25,209 nt of DNA. Origin: Penium margaritaceum. Its lineage: Eukaryota; Streptophyta; Zygnematophyceae; Desmidiales; Peniaceae. The stretch is from contig SZWC01015116.1 of assembly GCA_023375785.1 (NCBI GenBank), positions 31,700 through 56,908 on the forward strand, given 5' to 3'. The position numbers and the translations under genes were made by a program. Under the pieces are notes generated by a model. The model saw nothing but the letters and a program-made list of their open reading frames with translations. It searched no databases and was not told the origin of the DNA. This document shows positions 1-8,504 of the stretch, one piece after another; the stretch's first letter is position 1, and every line of letters starts with the position of its first letter.

Positions 1-896
1 GTCCCTGACGAAGCGAATGGAAAGCGCGGATGTGGGACGCACGCGTGGCGTGCGTCTCTGCGGCCAGTAGGGACAGCGTCAGATCCCAGCCTCCACGAGG
101 ATCAGCTCCGGTGCCTGTGCCTGGCTCGCCAAGAAAGGGGCGGAAGTCGACGACAGTCTCGCGTGGCATGGCGTAGAGAAGTCCTCGCATGGCCCGGGCA
201 GCTGTCGACACCTGTGCTGGGTCTGTAGTCTGGTATGGACTGTGGTAGTAAGGCCAGACTCCCTCGGAGGTGGCCCACACCTGAAACAGAATCTCCCAGC
301 AGTCAAAACCATCCTCGCTGATGTACCGTGGGGGTGGCGCCTCAAAGTCCTTTGGCTGCCGCTCCGTGGGAAGGGCAGCCGCAGGCTGAGGAGGCCGGGA
401 GACAGGGAAGAAGCCTGGAAGAGGGTGATCTCCGAGGGAAGGAAATGACGGTCGCATCGGAGACGCAGGTGGAGGTCGCATGCCCGTCTGCAGCTGTCGA
501 AGATGCTCCCGTAGGAGACGGACCTCCCGCGCCTGAGCGTCATCCTCGAAACCTGGCATGAGTGACTCGTCATCAGAGAGGTCCTCAGGTAGTGGAGAGT
601 GTGTGCCAGGAGGTGCGGGAGGTGCGGGGGGCGGAACCCCTGTCGTGGCCGCCCGAGTCGAGTGCTGTGCGGATGCCAGAAGACCGGCAGCTCCTCCAGA
701 AGTCCGCGAGGGAGCCGTGNGCACGCAGAAGCTCTGTCAGCGTGCGAATCGACTCAGTCTGCTCTCGCTGCAGACGACTCATCTCCTCCTGCTGGCTGCG
801 TAGGTCCGCAATCGCCCGTGAGCGAGGGCTGAGTATCTCTGAGGAAGAGGAGGAGGGATCAGCTGGCGCCTTGTCCTTGTCGTCGGGCGGATTCAT
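1..896 (-). CDS. Copia-A gag, partial (runs off the window)
   Basis: Structural capsid/nucleocapsid protein of a copia-like retrotransposon. The first ATG is at 896-894 and opens MNPPDDKDKAP, followed by a serine run and an Arg/Gln/Glu-rich, probably coiled-coil stretch (RSQQEEMSRLQ). The reading frame changes at the single N at 720. From about 719 to 1 another frame is fully open, with a Pro-rich segment and then a conserved block containing DGFDCWEILFQVW, RGLLYAM, DPRGGWDLTLSLL and HIRAFHSL. The same blocks occur in copia-B at 10421-11173 and 8185-8495, which is why I call this gag and not a chance ORF. In-frame similarity to copia-B continues upstream to about 998, but no ATG lies there. 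The assignment to copia gag rests on position between PBS and protease in copia-B; the sequence is divergent from textbook gag. No zinc knuckle is seen because the 3' part lies outside the window. Confidence 0.7.
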
Positions 897-1019
897 GTTG
901 CCGCTCAGTATGGGACGACGAGTCAAGTTTGTCGGATTGCAGTGCTGTCTCCGTTTCTCGAGGAGTTGCAATGCTGGCAACTTTTGACCTTCCGGCAAAA
1001 ATTTTTGCCTAAGTATGGT

Positions 1020-1091
1020 GCTGACGTCAGCAGGTGGTTGCTGACGTCAGCACGACCTGATGATGTCAGCAAGTCAAATGCTGACGTCAGC
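1020..1091. promoter_or_regulatory. Array of TGACGTCA palindromes, copia-A
   Basis: GCTGACGTCAGC occurs exactly at 1020-1031, 1040-1051 and 1080-1091, with a one-base variant core TGATGTCA at 1061-1068. Spacing is about 20 bp. TGACGTCA is the classical bZIP (CRE/ATF, plant TGA-type) core. The array lies between the folded leader and gag of copia-A, and a decayed version exists in copia-B at 11283-11405. A regulatory role is inference; a structural or packaging role is also possible. Confidence 0.6.
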
Positions 1092-1099
1092 GTCGACGC

Positions 1100-1800
1100 T
1101 GATTTTTTTCTTCGTTTTTTTTTGGTTGCGCTCGCGATTCTGCGCGAGCGTGCAGCCGCCCAGTGGCGGCTGCACGAAGGCTGCGCGGAAGCTGCGCGGC
1201 AGCTTCCGCCCAGCTGCTGCTGCAGCTGCGCGAGCAGCTGCAGCAGCAGCTGCGTGGCTGCGTGCGCGGCGGTGGCAGCAGCCGCTGCACGCTGCCGCTG
1301 CTGCTGTTGCGCGCTGCAGCGGCGGCTCGCTGCCGCCGCCGCCCGCTGCTGCTGCTGCGCTGCCGCGCTGCTGCGCTGCTGCTGCTGCTGCGCTGCTCGC
1401 TGCTGCTGCTGACGCTACTGCTGCCGCTGCCGCCGCTGCTTCTGCTGCTGCAGCTGCGCTGCGGCTGCTCGTGCTGCTGCTGCCGCTGCGGCTGCTGTTG
1501 CCGCCGCCGCCGCTGCGGCTGCTGCGCTGCTGCTGCCGCTGCTGGTGCTGCGCTGCTGTCACGCTACGGCTGTGGCTGCTGCGCTGCTGCTGCAACTCAG
1601 CTGCTGTGGCTGTGAGGGGACTGCTGGCACCGCCGTCGCCACGCCTCTCTGCGTGGTGGTACGCGTCGCTGCTGCTGTCTCTGCAGCTGCGGTCTCGCGT
1701 TAACGGCGGTCGACAGTCTCCAGCGGGTCCCAGAAGATCTGCTACAGCGGTGACTCTCACTGCTGCTGCTCTGCTGCGTCTCTGCTGCGCAGCTCGGTGA
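1100..1800 (-). repeat. CAG/CTG-rich 5' leader of copia-A
   Basis: Low-complexity GCT/CTG/GCC triplets dominate, most densely at 1200-1620, on the stretch between the PBS and gag. In the element's own sense the repeat is CAG/GCA/GGC. Several frames on both strands stay open over more than 200 codons only because the composition excludes stops, giving Ala/Ser/Gln or Leu/Cys/Arg homopolymers. I treat these as non-coding. Copia-B has a decayed counterpart at 11406-12059, so the leader belongs to the family. Confidence 0.7.
1129..1339. other. Cluster of five perfect hairpins in the copia-A leader
   Basis: Perfect inverted repeats follow each other: 1129-1136/1143-1150 (8-bp stem, 6-nt loop); 1149-1160/1165-1176 (12 bp, loop CAGT); 1186-1195/1199-1208 (10 bp, 3-nt loop); 1211-1228/1235-1252 (18 bp, 6-nt loop CGCGAG); 1319-1326/1332-1339 (8 bp, 5-nt loop). 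I checked each arm base by base. In the element RNA they lie between PBS and gag, where retroelement packaging and dimerisation signals usually sit; that role is inference. Confidence 0.7.
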
Positions 1801-1813
1801 GATCTGTCTCACC

Positions 1814-1825
1814 GCTCTGATACCA
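1814..1825 (-). other. Primer-binding site of copia-A
   Basis: The minus strand reads TGGTATCAGAGC, the sequence complementary to the 3' end of plant-type initiator tRNA-Met and the usual PBS of plant copia elements. It abuts the LTR directly. Its presence shows that the LTR at 1826-2467 is a true 5' LTR, not a solo LTR. Confidence 0.85.
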
Positions 1826-2467
1826 AGAGAAACTGCTAGGAAGCTTCCTAGCCTTGCTGCTGCTGACGTGGCGACACTGTCCAGTCAGCTGACGCACTAG
1901 CAAGCAGGCAGGTGCAAGAAACAGCAAGGATCAGGTTAGGGAGACGCGCAAAGTCTCATAAGCTTCAATAGCTTAGTAAATGCAGAGAGAAATGACAACT
2001 GACAGGTCCAGGGCATAAATACCTGCCGCGGCGCACGGCGGGTGTCGCACGCGGCAGTCCAAGAGCTGTCCTAAAACCGGCCCAAAACCACTGTTTTGGC
2101 CGTAACTCTGCGCACACATGTCAGAATCCTACGCCGTCTGAACCTAGACGTGCAGAATCAAAAGACGCACGCAACGACTGGTCACATGCATGCATCCATC
2201 GACTGACAGTGAGTGTGTAATGCAAAAACATGCAAATGGGCCTCATGCCCAGTCCGCCGAAAAGCGCCTGCAAGACGTAGAAGTCACAGCAAGGAGTCCC
2301 GGTGACATCTGGGGCTCTGGAACAGTGGTCGGTCAGCTCCAGACGGGTAGTCCGCCGCCTGTCGTCACGCCGGTGTCACCAGGGCCGCCTGCCTCAGGGA
2401 TCTGCACGAGTATGGACACGGCCGAGTGGTCACAGTAAACTGTACAGGAACTGCACAAAGCACAACA
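1826..2467 (-). repeat. 5' LTR of copia-A
   Basis: A 642-bp sequence repeated, with divergence, at 2599-3244 and 12072-12715. In element sense it starts TGTTGTGC; its last bases correspond to the TCTTCTCA end of the 2599-3244 copy, here with the final CA mutated. A TATA-like TATTTATG (2014-2023 on the plus strand reads CATAAATACC) is shared with 2781-2790 and, mutated, with 12255-12264, and is the likely U3/R promoter. Other blocks common to all three copies include a CCGCGG site next to the TATA, a CGGCCCAAAA block and an RY-type CATGCATG. Confidence 0.85.
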
Positions 2468-2598
2468 TGATGAGTTTTGACAAGGGTCCAGGTAGTGCTT
2501 GAGCTTGCTCATGTGGAAGACAAGGTGGATCACCATGCTATAGGAGACGAAGTCGAGCGAGGACTGGGGTTTGCATTCGCTCGATCTCAAACAGTCAG
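2468..2598 (-). pseudogene. Gypsy-1 integrase C-terminal fragment, displaced
   Basis: On the minus strand this 131-bp piece encodes EIERMQTPVLARLRLL in one frame and, after a frameshift, VIHLVFHMSKLKHYLDP in another. It matches the gypsy integrase C-terminal region that precedes the chromodomain (IHPVFHVS-LK pattern). Gypsy-2 carries the homologous stretch at about 18440-18560 (EIERMLAPIMA, IHLVLPAIKLKHYW). It is the continuation of the integrase that stops at 12716: copia-B lies between the two halves. It is cut at its left end by the copia-A LTR. Confidence 0.75.
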
Positions 2599-3244
2599 TG
2601 AGAAGATGCTTGGAAGCTTCCTAGCAACACAACTGACTAGGCATTAGTGCCTGGTCAAACAGTGACGACATTCACAAGTCGTGCACACAATGGTAAGAGT
2701 TAGGCTAAGAGACATAAGTCAACGTGTCAGAGTGCTTCAATAGCATTTTCATAGAGAGATAACAACTGATAGGTCCACAACATAAATACCTGCCGCGGCG
2801 CACGCCAGGTGTCGCACGCGGCAGTGCAATGTCTGTCTTAAAACCGGCCCAAAAACACTAATTTGGTCGTAACTCCGCTCAGACAAGTAAGAACACTACG
2901 CTGCCTGAACCTAAATGTGTATTATCTCAAAGCCAGACGCTACGATTGGTCACATGCATGCGTCCGGCATTAAAAAAACAGTGGACACAAAATGCAAAAA
3001 CATGCAAATCGGGCCCACGACCAGTCACCCGGTAACTTCCTACGTGTTGCACAAAAACTCCAGAAGGTCCTAGACAGCATCCACGACTCTGGGGTGGTCC
3101 TCGGTCAGCTCCAAGTAGGTGGTCCACCACCAGACAACCCACCAGCGCCACCTGGGTCCGCATCAGCGATCTGCACTGGCGTGGACTCGGTCCAGTGGTC
3201 ACAGTAAACTGTACAGGTCGATAGGAACGTCACAAATCGCAACA
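2599..3244 (-). repeat. 3' LTR of copia-B
   Basis: A 646-bp partner of 12072-12715. In element sense it runs from TGTTGCGA to TCTTCTCA, giving TG...CA ends. A polypurine tract lies immediately upstream in element sense (3245-3260). The TATA-like block is at 2781-2790. Divergence from the 5' copy is substantial by eye, pointing to an old insertion. Confidence 0.85.
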
Positions 3245-3260
3245 CTTCCCCATGACCCCA
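3245..3260 (-). other. Polypurine tract of copia-B
   Basis: The minus strand reads TGGGGTCATGGGGAAG directly against the TGTTGCG start of the 3' LTR, the place where plus-strand DNA priming occurs in LTR elements. It fixes the boundary at 3244/3245. Confidence 0.7.
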
Positions 3261-3375
3261 TAGTACGCATGTCCATACGCATGCAGCACAGAAACGAGTG
3301 TAACGAGTGTAGAAATTGTCGTGACATAGACATAGTCACACTTTGCATTCAACCACTCGCAGGCAAGGGGCAAAG

Positions 3376-4125
3376 CCTAACAAAACAAATGGCCACTAGA
3401 AACTTCCCGCGAGCCAGTGCCTTCATCAAGAAATCAGCACGCTGCATGTCAGTGCCGACCCATATGACGGAGATCACATGTCACTCCACAAAATCATGTA
3501 CAAAATGATGCTCAACCGCAATGTGATTTGTGTGAGCATGAAAAACACGAGAGTTCTCCGCAATGGCAAGAGTGCTCTAGTTGTCACAGCAAAAGCACAA
3601 AGACAGACATAAACAGACCAAACTCAAGGAACAGGCGTTGCAGCCACACTACCTCAGCAACCCTTGCACCCACAACTACATACTCTGCCTCCGACAAGCT
3701 ACGTGCAATGCAGCCTTGCTTCCCGCTGCACCAGGACACAACAGTACCACCGAACAGGAACACGTAGCCGGTGCGACTACGTCCATCTGGACTCCATGCC
3801 CTGTCATTGTTGGTGTAGCCGTCAAGAACCACCAAACACTTTCGGCGAAAGCAGAGTCCAAGGTACGTTGTAAAGGCCATGTACCGCATCACTCACACAT
3901 CCACATGTAGGGCTCTAGCACGTGGAGCCTGCAAAAACTGTGCAAGGAAGTTGACGGCAAAAGCGATGTCGGGGCATGTGGTAGTGACCAGGTACATCAG
4001 AGATCCGATCAGACGGAGGTACAAGGTCACATCCACCATCTATCCCAGGTGTGTGGGATCGTCCACCTTTAGTGCATCCTACACGTCAGGTGTGAGAGGT
4101 GTGGAGGCAACCATGGTACCTAAGT
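3376..4125 (-). pseudogene. Copia-B pol: RT connection and RNase H
   Basis: The RNase H domain degrades RNA in the RNA/DNA hybrid during reverse transcription. Reading leftwards, the connection block IGSLMYLVTTTCPDIAFAV (family pattern GSLMYL..TRPDIA.AV) is followed by YLGLCFRRKCLVVLDGYT, SRTGYVFLFGGTVVSW and ARSLSEAEYVVVG. Then come blocks matching DNQSA and the terminal THHI/ADFLMKAL type ending near 3380. The usual YTDAD acid is replaced by Asn in GYTNNDRAW, and several in-frame stops are present. The domain is therefore dead. Its upstream edge meets the 31-bp minisatellite at 4131. Confidence 0.85.
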
Positions 4126-4130
4126 CTACT

Positions 4131-4432
4131 TTTCACTGTTTAAATGGTGCTTTCGTCATACCATCACTATGTCTTTGGTGCTTTGGTCACATTATCACTC
4201 TTTCAACGGTGCTCTGATCACACTTTCATTGTGTATATGGTACTTTGTTCTCATTATCACCGTTTCAATGGTGCTTTGGTCACACCTACGCTGTATCTAT
4301 AGTGCTTATGTCACGTAATTAATGTTTCAGTGCTGCTTTGGTCACACTTTCACTATGTATATAGTGTTAAGGTCAAGTTATCATTGTTGCAATGGTGTTG
4401 TGTTCACACGTACACTGTAGCTCTGTGGGCAC
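4131..4432. repeat. 31-bp minisatellite inside copia-B pol
   Basis: Ten consecutive units start at 4131, 4162, 4193, 4224, 4255, 4286, 4317, 4348, 4379 and 4410 (the last is partial). All are exactly 31 bp with no indels. A typical unit contains GGTGCTTTGGTCACAC. Units alternate between two types: odd units carry TTTCAATGG, even units TGTATATRG, giving a 62-bp dimeric order. The array interrupts pol between the RT C-terminal LGMEI/YTHVL region and the VASTPL motif that starts the RNase H connection. Confidence 0.85.
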
Positions 4433-5245
4433 TACGCCAAGGAGGTCACTGGAGCGCTCCCCCAAAACATGTGTGTATTGGGTGTGATACAACAGAAGTG
4501 TCCAATGTCTGCGGTCTTGCACGATCTCCATGCCAAGAAACACCACAACAGGACCGAGATCCTTCATCCTTTAGGTAGTCTCAAGGACTGCCTTGGCCTC
4601 CTTCATGCCCTCCATGGAGGGAGACGCAATCAGAAGGTCATCCACATAGACCCGAATGGTGGTGAAATGCTCACACGACCGTTGGATGAAGAGAGAAGGA
4701 TGTGCCTCGCTCTGTACATGTCCTGCACGAGTCAGGGTGCCCGTAATCTCTTTGTTCTAGCACCGAGGAGACTCCTTGAGTCCGTACAAGGACTTACGCA
4801 AGCACCAGACCTTGTCATCATCCACAAAGCCTCGTGGCTGGGCAACGTTAATCTCCTCATCGAGAGAGCCATGGAGGAACGCATTGTTCACATCTATCTT
4901 GTGCAATTCCTAGTCGTACTGAGCCACCACACCAAACAGAGCACGAGTTGAGGTCATACGACCGACAGTGGCAAAGGTGTCAACTTAATCAATGCCCTCA
5001 ATCTGGGAATACCCCTTGACAACCAAGCGAGCCTTGTGGCGTTCCAGTGAGCCATCCGGCTTAACTTTCTTGCGAAAGACCCACTTGACCTGAATAGCCT
5101 TCCTCCCAGGTGGAAGGTCGACTAGCTCGTAAACTCCATGCTCTTAGATGGCACAAAGCTCATCCTTACAAGTAGCATACCAGGCGTCTGCATCCTCTGA
5201 TGAGAGAGCTTCCCGCAATGTGCCGGATCAGGCGCCATCGAAGGA
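4433..5245 (-). pseudogene. Copia-B pol: reverse transcriptase
   Basis: RNA-dependent DNA polymerase of RVT_2 (copia) type. Blocks in order, with positions falling: SSEDADAWYATCKDEL; VYELVDLPPGRK; KWVFRKKVKPDGSLERHKAR; LVVKGYSQIEG; NAFLHGSLDEEINV; RGFVDDDKVWCLRKSLYGLK; then the catalytic YVDDLLIA (4637-4648), MKDLGPVVVFLGMEI and YTHVL. The YVDD catalytic pair is intact, but in-frame stops occur after KDELCAI, after SQIEG and just before MKDLG. It lies downstream of the integrase, as in copia elements. It is inactive. Confidence 0.9.
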
Positions 5246-5955
5246 GAGCCCTGAGTGGCAAGTGCACACGCCTCAGAGCTGAGCCTGACGACAACAAGGT
5301 CAGCTGCTGCATCACAAGCAATGCAAAACTTGCGAGAAACCGGATCGTGCCCTAGAGGACATGGTAGATGAACCTCTCTGTGATCTTTGTGCACACTCAG
5401 GCCTAGGGCCTTTGTGCCATGATCACCATTCGCAACTCTACGAGTGGAGCCCCTAGGTGTGGGACCTGGCACCCGGTGGACTCCGAAGGCCTATGGTCGA
5501 AGATGACCACCGGGCTCACGTGAGTAACCTGGGCTCGAGGGGCTGACCTCTGGCTCAGAGACAAGTACGACCACATCCGGTGAGGACTGAGACAAAGGGG
5601 CAGGTGATGTAGTGTGAGGAGATGCTGATGAAATGACGAAAGACACTAAGTTGGGTGTGGCACAAGGTGCCGGAGTAGAGGCAGGATCACGTAGAGGGGC
5701 AGGAGTGTTGGTGGACGTAGGAACTGAATCATGGGTACCTGTGGAGTGCGAGGGAATAGGGATAGAAACAAGCTGGGCTTGAGAGGTCTCTCGGCCGATA
5801 GGTATGATCGCTGGGTCATCAAGAGTCGGAGACCAAGAAGTGGAGGGGCTTGAACAAACACATCAGCCGGAGGAGAGGTGCTTGTAGGCCCAGACTCCCC
5901 CATCCGTCGAGAACCCTCGCGTATAGAAGCGTGCGTGATGAACATCGACATGATA
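5246..5955 (-). pseudogene. Copia-B pol: Ser/Pro-rich linker between integrase and RT
   Basis: This is the low-conservation linker that joins the integrase C-terminal SH3-like region to RT. It is rich in Ser, Thr and Pro and carries several stops. No enzymatic motif is visible, and none is expected here. The segment near 5470-5530 is clearly homologous to plus-strand 22255-22325, which identifies the latter as a copia fragment. Confidence 0.6.
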
Positions 5956-6970
5956 GAGGTGGGGCCATGGTCGGTGAGAGACTCAAAGAAGAGCACGTAG
6001 CAAGACTCAACGATGCGAAGATGGACAGGGTCCCAAAAACGCCATGCCTTCGACCGCGGGGAGATGCCCGCGATGACACATAAGCGACCCCGTAAAAAGA
6101 CCTTGGACTTTTGCTCGTCCTCGGTGGACCATACAAAAGCCTCGGATCTCCAGACATGAGCAAAATGCAGATTGGCATGGTGGCCAAACCAGAGCTCGTA
6201 TAGTGTAACGTGGTGCGCAATGGGAACGTGCGGGAGGCGGTTCCAGACCCACGTCATATAGGCGAATCCTTCAAATGCGAAGGATTCCGGGAAACAACTC
6301 TCATACTGCATAGCATGAACCGCATCCACCATGGTGCGGTTCCAGCGCACAAAGACACCGTTCTGCCAAGGAGTAGCAATAGCGGAGACTTGGTGAAAAA
6401 CACTATCCTCGGCAAAGAAACTGTCCATCTTGCTAAGAAACTTGTTGCCGTGATCCGAGCAGAATGTATGCAGCATGTGGTGGGACTGACGCTCAGCTGA
6501 TGATAAACACTATGCTCGGCCAAGAAACTGTCCATCTGGCCAAGAAACACGTTGCCGCGATCCGAGCAGAATGAATGCAGCATGTGGTAGGATTGACGCT
6601 CAGCCATCAGTAGCCAGAGAAGAACTGCGAGAGCGGCATCGATCTTCAGGCGCAGATTGTAGACCCACTGCATCCGGGTGAGGTCATCAATCAGGGTCAG
6701 GACGTATCGGCCCCGATCGGACAAAGACTCGACAGGGAGAGGACCGAGACATTATGAATGGACCAAATCGAGAGGGAAATGAGCTTCAAAATGGGATTTA
6801 GGGTAGGTGCAACGATGCATCTAACACTGAGCGTAGAACAAACAATCAGTCTTGGGCGGCTTCTCAAAAGAGGCCTCGTCAAGACCGAGTGCGGGCCATG
6901 ACCGAATGAGCTTTGACACAGTGTCAAAGCCCACATGACACACGCAATGATGCAGCAATCGCGGGTGCTT
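5956..6970 (-). pseudogene. Copia-B pol: integrase
   Basis: Inserts element cDNA into host DNA. In order: a decayed HHCC zinc-binding region (LLHHCVCHVGFDTVSKLIRS ... TDCLFYAQC) around 6821-6965; the catalytic core beginning RGRYVLTLIDDLTRMQWVY with the first Asp; SDRGNVFLGQMDSFLAEHS with the second Asp; TPWQNGVFVRWNRTMVDA, where the QNG...E pattern has lost the catalytic Glu; then the SH3-like C-terminal region YELWFGHHANL ... FWDPVHLRIVES ... FFESLTDHG. The frame is broken by the 107-bp tandem duplication at 6394-6605 and by point mutations. Confidence 0.88.
6394..6605. repeat. 107-bp tandem duplication within the integrase core
   Basis: Two copies in direct orientation (CACTAT at 6401 and again at 6508) both encode, on the minus strand, the LHSFCSD.GN.FL..MDSF.AE.SV.HQ block with the second catalytic Asp. 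About 11 of 98 compared bases differ. The period is not a multiple of three, so the duplication itself breaks the frame. Confidence 0.85.
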
Positions 6971-6989
6971 ATTGGAGAGAACACCAGTG

Positions 6990-7420
6990 ACAAACACGTG
7001 AGCGAGAGGGGAAGGAGAGCAAGGAGAGGAAGAAGTCAAAGGGACACAATAGATATCATCCACAACGGAGGTACGAAGAACAATGGCACGAGTATCAACA
7101 GTAGTTACAGCCACAGAGTCTACAATGTGCTCTACAGAGAGTCCCATCGTTGTATAGGCACGTACACAAAGCAAGCTGAGCTTAGGGTCAGGTACGAAAA
7201 GCACCTCAAAAACATACAGGGGGACAGACGGAACATCGAAGCACATAGCCCCAACACCTTGGACCGGCAATGACTGACCAGAGCCTATGAGAACGGAACA
7301 AACAGACGGAAGAGGACCAAGGACAACAAAGTCACTACGATGACAGGTCATGTGGTAAGTGGTACAAGAATTGATGATCCAAGCACCACCACAATCATGA
7401 CCGGAGGACGTCACTAGGCT
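6990..7420 (-). pseudogene. Copia-B pol: aspartic protease
   Basis: Processes the gag-pol polyprotein. The minus strand reads AWIINSCTTYHMTCHRSDF, matching the copia pattern W-I-x-D-S-G-x-T-x-H-M. The catalytic Asp is Asn and the Gly is Cys (NSC at about 7364-7372), so it cannot be active. It is followed by VLIGSGQSLPVQGVG and VLFVPDPKLSLLCVRAY, the normal flap and hydrophobic blocks that lead to the pre-integrase region. The reading frame is otherwise open for nearly 200 codons (7414-6821). Confidence 0.85.
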
Positions 7421-7699
7421 ACGCGCAATGGAACACTCGGTCTCAGATGGGCGCTGAGCAATAGGCGAGGAGGAACAACGAAGGGCACAAAGGTGAGACT
7501 CATGAATCGAATCATTGCTGTCATGCCAATCATCATCACATGCAAGCTGTGCCCCTCAACACGAGTCATCACAAGCTACAAGAGCATATGAACAAACAGT
7601 CTGTGAACCACTTGGCTGTGACAACACACTTGTACCTCCCTAAAAATGAAGCGTCTGAAGGTGACGGAGCTCGACGATAGTGCGATCACTTGGGTCTAG

Positions 7700-8495
7700 G
7701 TGGCCACTAATCGATGGTGGGGAAGCGGGAACTCTGCGGTAGTGGTTGCCGCGAGACCAGAAGCTGTGTTGCTCAACACAGACCACTGTATGTGTACAAC
7801 CTGAAGACCGCAAGTGATCCGTGCCCAGTCAAGCAGCTGCTGCCAGTCGGTGTAACGATGAGCACCTCCACAGTTGTAACAGTGAACAATACGTCCACTG
7901 CCACCGGCCGGTGACTGCTCCTACTGCGACTTTTGCCAACCCAAATCGTACCTCTTTTTCCCCTTCTTCCCCTGTGTTGCTGCTACAACACCCTACGTTT
8001 GAGTCGGGGTAATCGGGGTGGAAGGGGAAGAGGAGGATGTGCCAGAGGATAGAGGATCGGAGTGGAAGAAGGGCGTCGGTTGTGACGCCATGACCGTTGC
8101 AGCAAGGGGACTCTATTGATGGACCACGGCTGCCTCACTGGAGGAAGTCACATGGAGGAAAAGCAGATGCGCTCAAGGAAGAAGCTAAAGGGAGGTGGAG
8201 AGGGGCTCAAGCACGGTGTCCTTGTACCCCAAGAAGATGTTTGCGTACTCATGACGAACTCCGAGCATGTGCGTGCAGATCGCCCACAGTTGTATACCTC
8301 CTGAGGTCCCAAGGCGTGTGTAGATGCGCATGGCCCGCCACCAGTAATCGGCTGCGGGCTTGGGAGGTCCCTGATGAAGGGAGTGAAAGGCACGAATGTG
8401 AGCCGCGCGGGTGGCGTGCATCTTTGTAGTAAGAAGGAACAATGCCAAGTCCCAGCCCCGACATGGATCAGTACCCACGGATGTGCCGCCGTCGC
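7700..8495 (-). pseudogene. Copia-B gag, C-terminal half with zinc knuckle
   Basis: Continuation of gag on the far side of the hAT insertion. Blocks DPCRGWDLALFLL, ATRAAHIRAFHSL, YWWRAMRIYTRLG and MLGVRHEYANIFLGYKD match copia-A gag where the two overlap and resemble the copia gag helical region. A stop near 8185 ends the long frame. At 7843-7881 the minus strand encodes CYNCGGAHRYTDW, a decayed CCHC zinc knuckle that lost its last Cys (to Trp) and one spacer residue. Between 7420 and 7700 the gag-protease junction is frameshifted, with only short open stretches. Confidence 0.75.
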
Positions 8496-8503
8496 ATGAT
8501 GTC
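8496..8503. other. Candidate hAT target duplication, left copy
   Basis: atgatgtc precedes the hAT terminus; the right counterpart at 10413-10420 is tatatgtc. Five of eight positions match, all contiguous at one end. Eight bp is the hAT rule. The copy is decayed, so the assignment is tentative. Confidence 0.4.
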
Positions 8504-8504
8504 C

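Noticed and set aside
79..573. 164-codon minus-strand frame as an independent gene
   Set aside because: Wrong frame: the conserved gag blocks are read in the neighbouring frame, which is also open.
1060..1800. 246-codon plus-strand and 228-codon minus-strand open frames (Ala/Leu/Ser-rich)
   Set aside because: Open on both strands because CTG/GCC-type triplets exclude stops. They span the non-coding leader and the decayed homologue in copia-B does not keep the frame.
1826..2467. Solo LTR interpretation of the leftmost LTR
   Set aside because: A PBS, leader and gag follow it directly in element sense.
8442..8503. Start of the hAT ORF at 8442
   Set aside because: These codons are antisense copia gag; the hAT sequence begins at about 8504.
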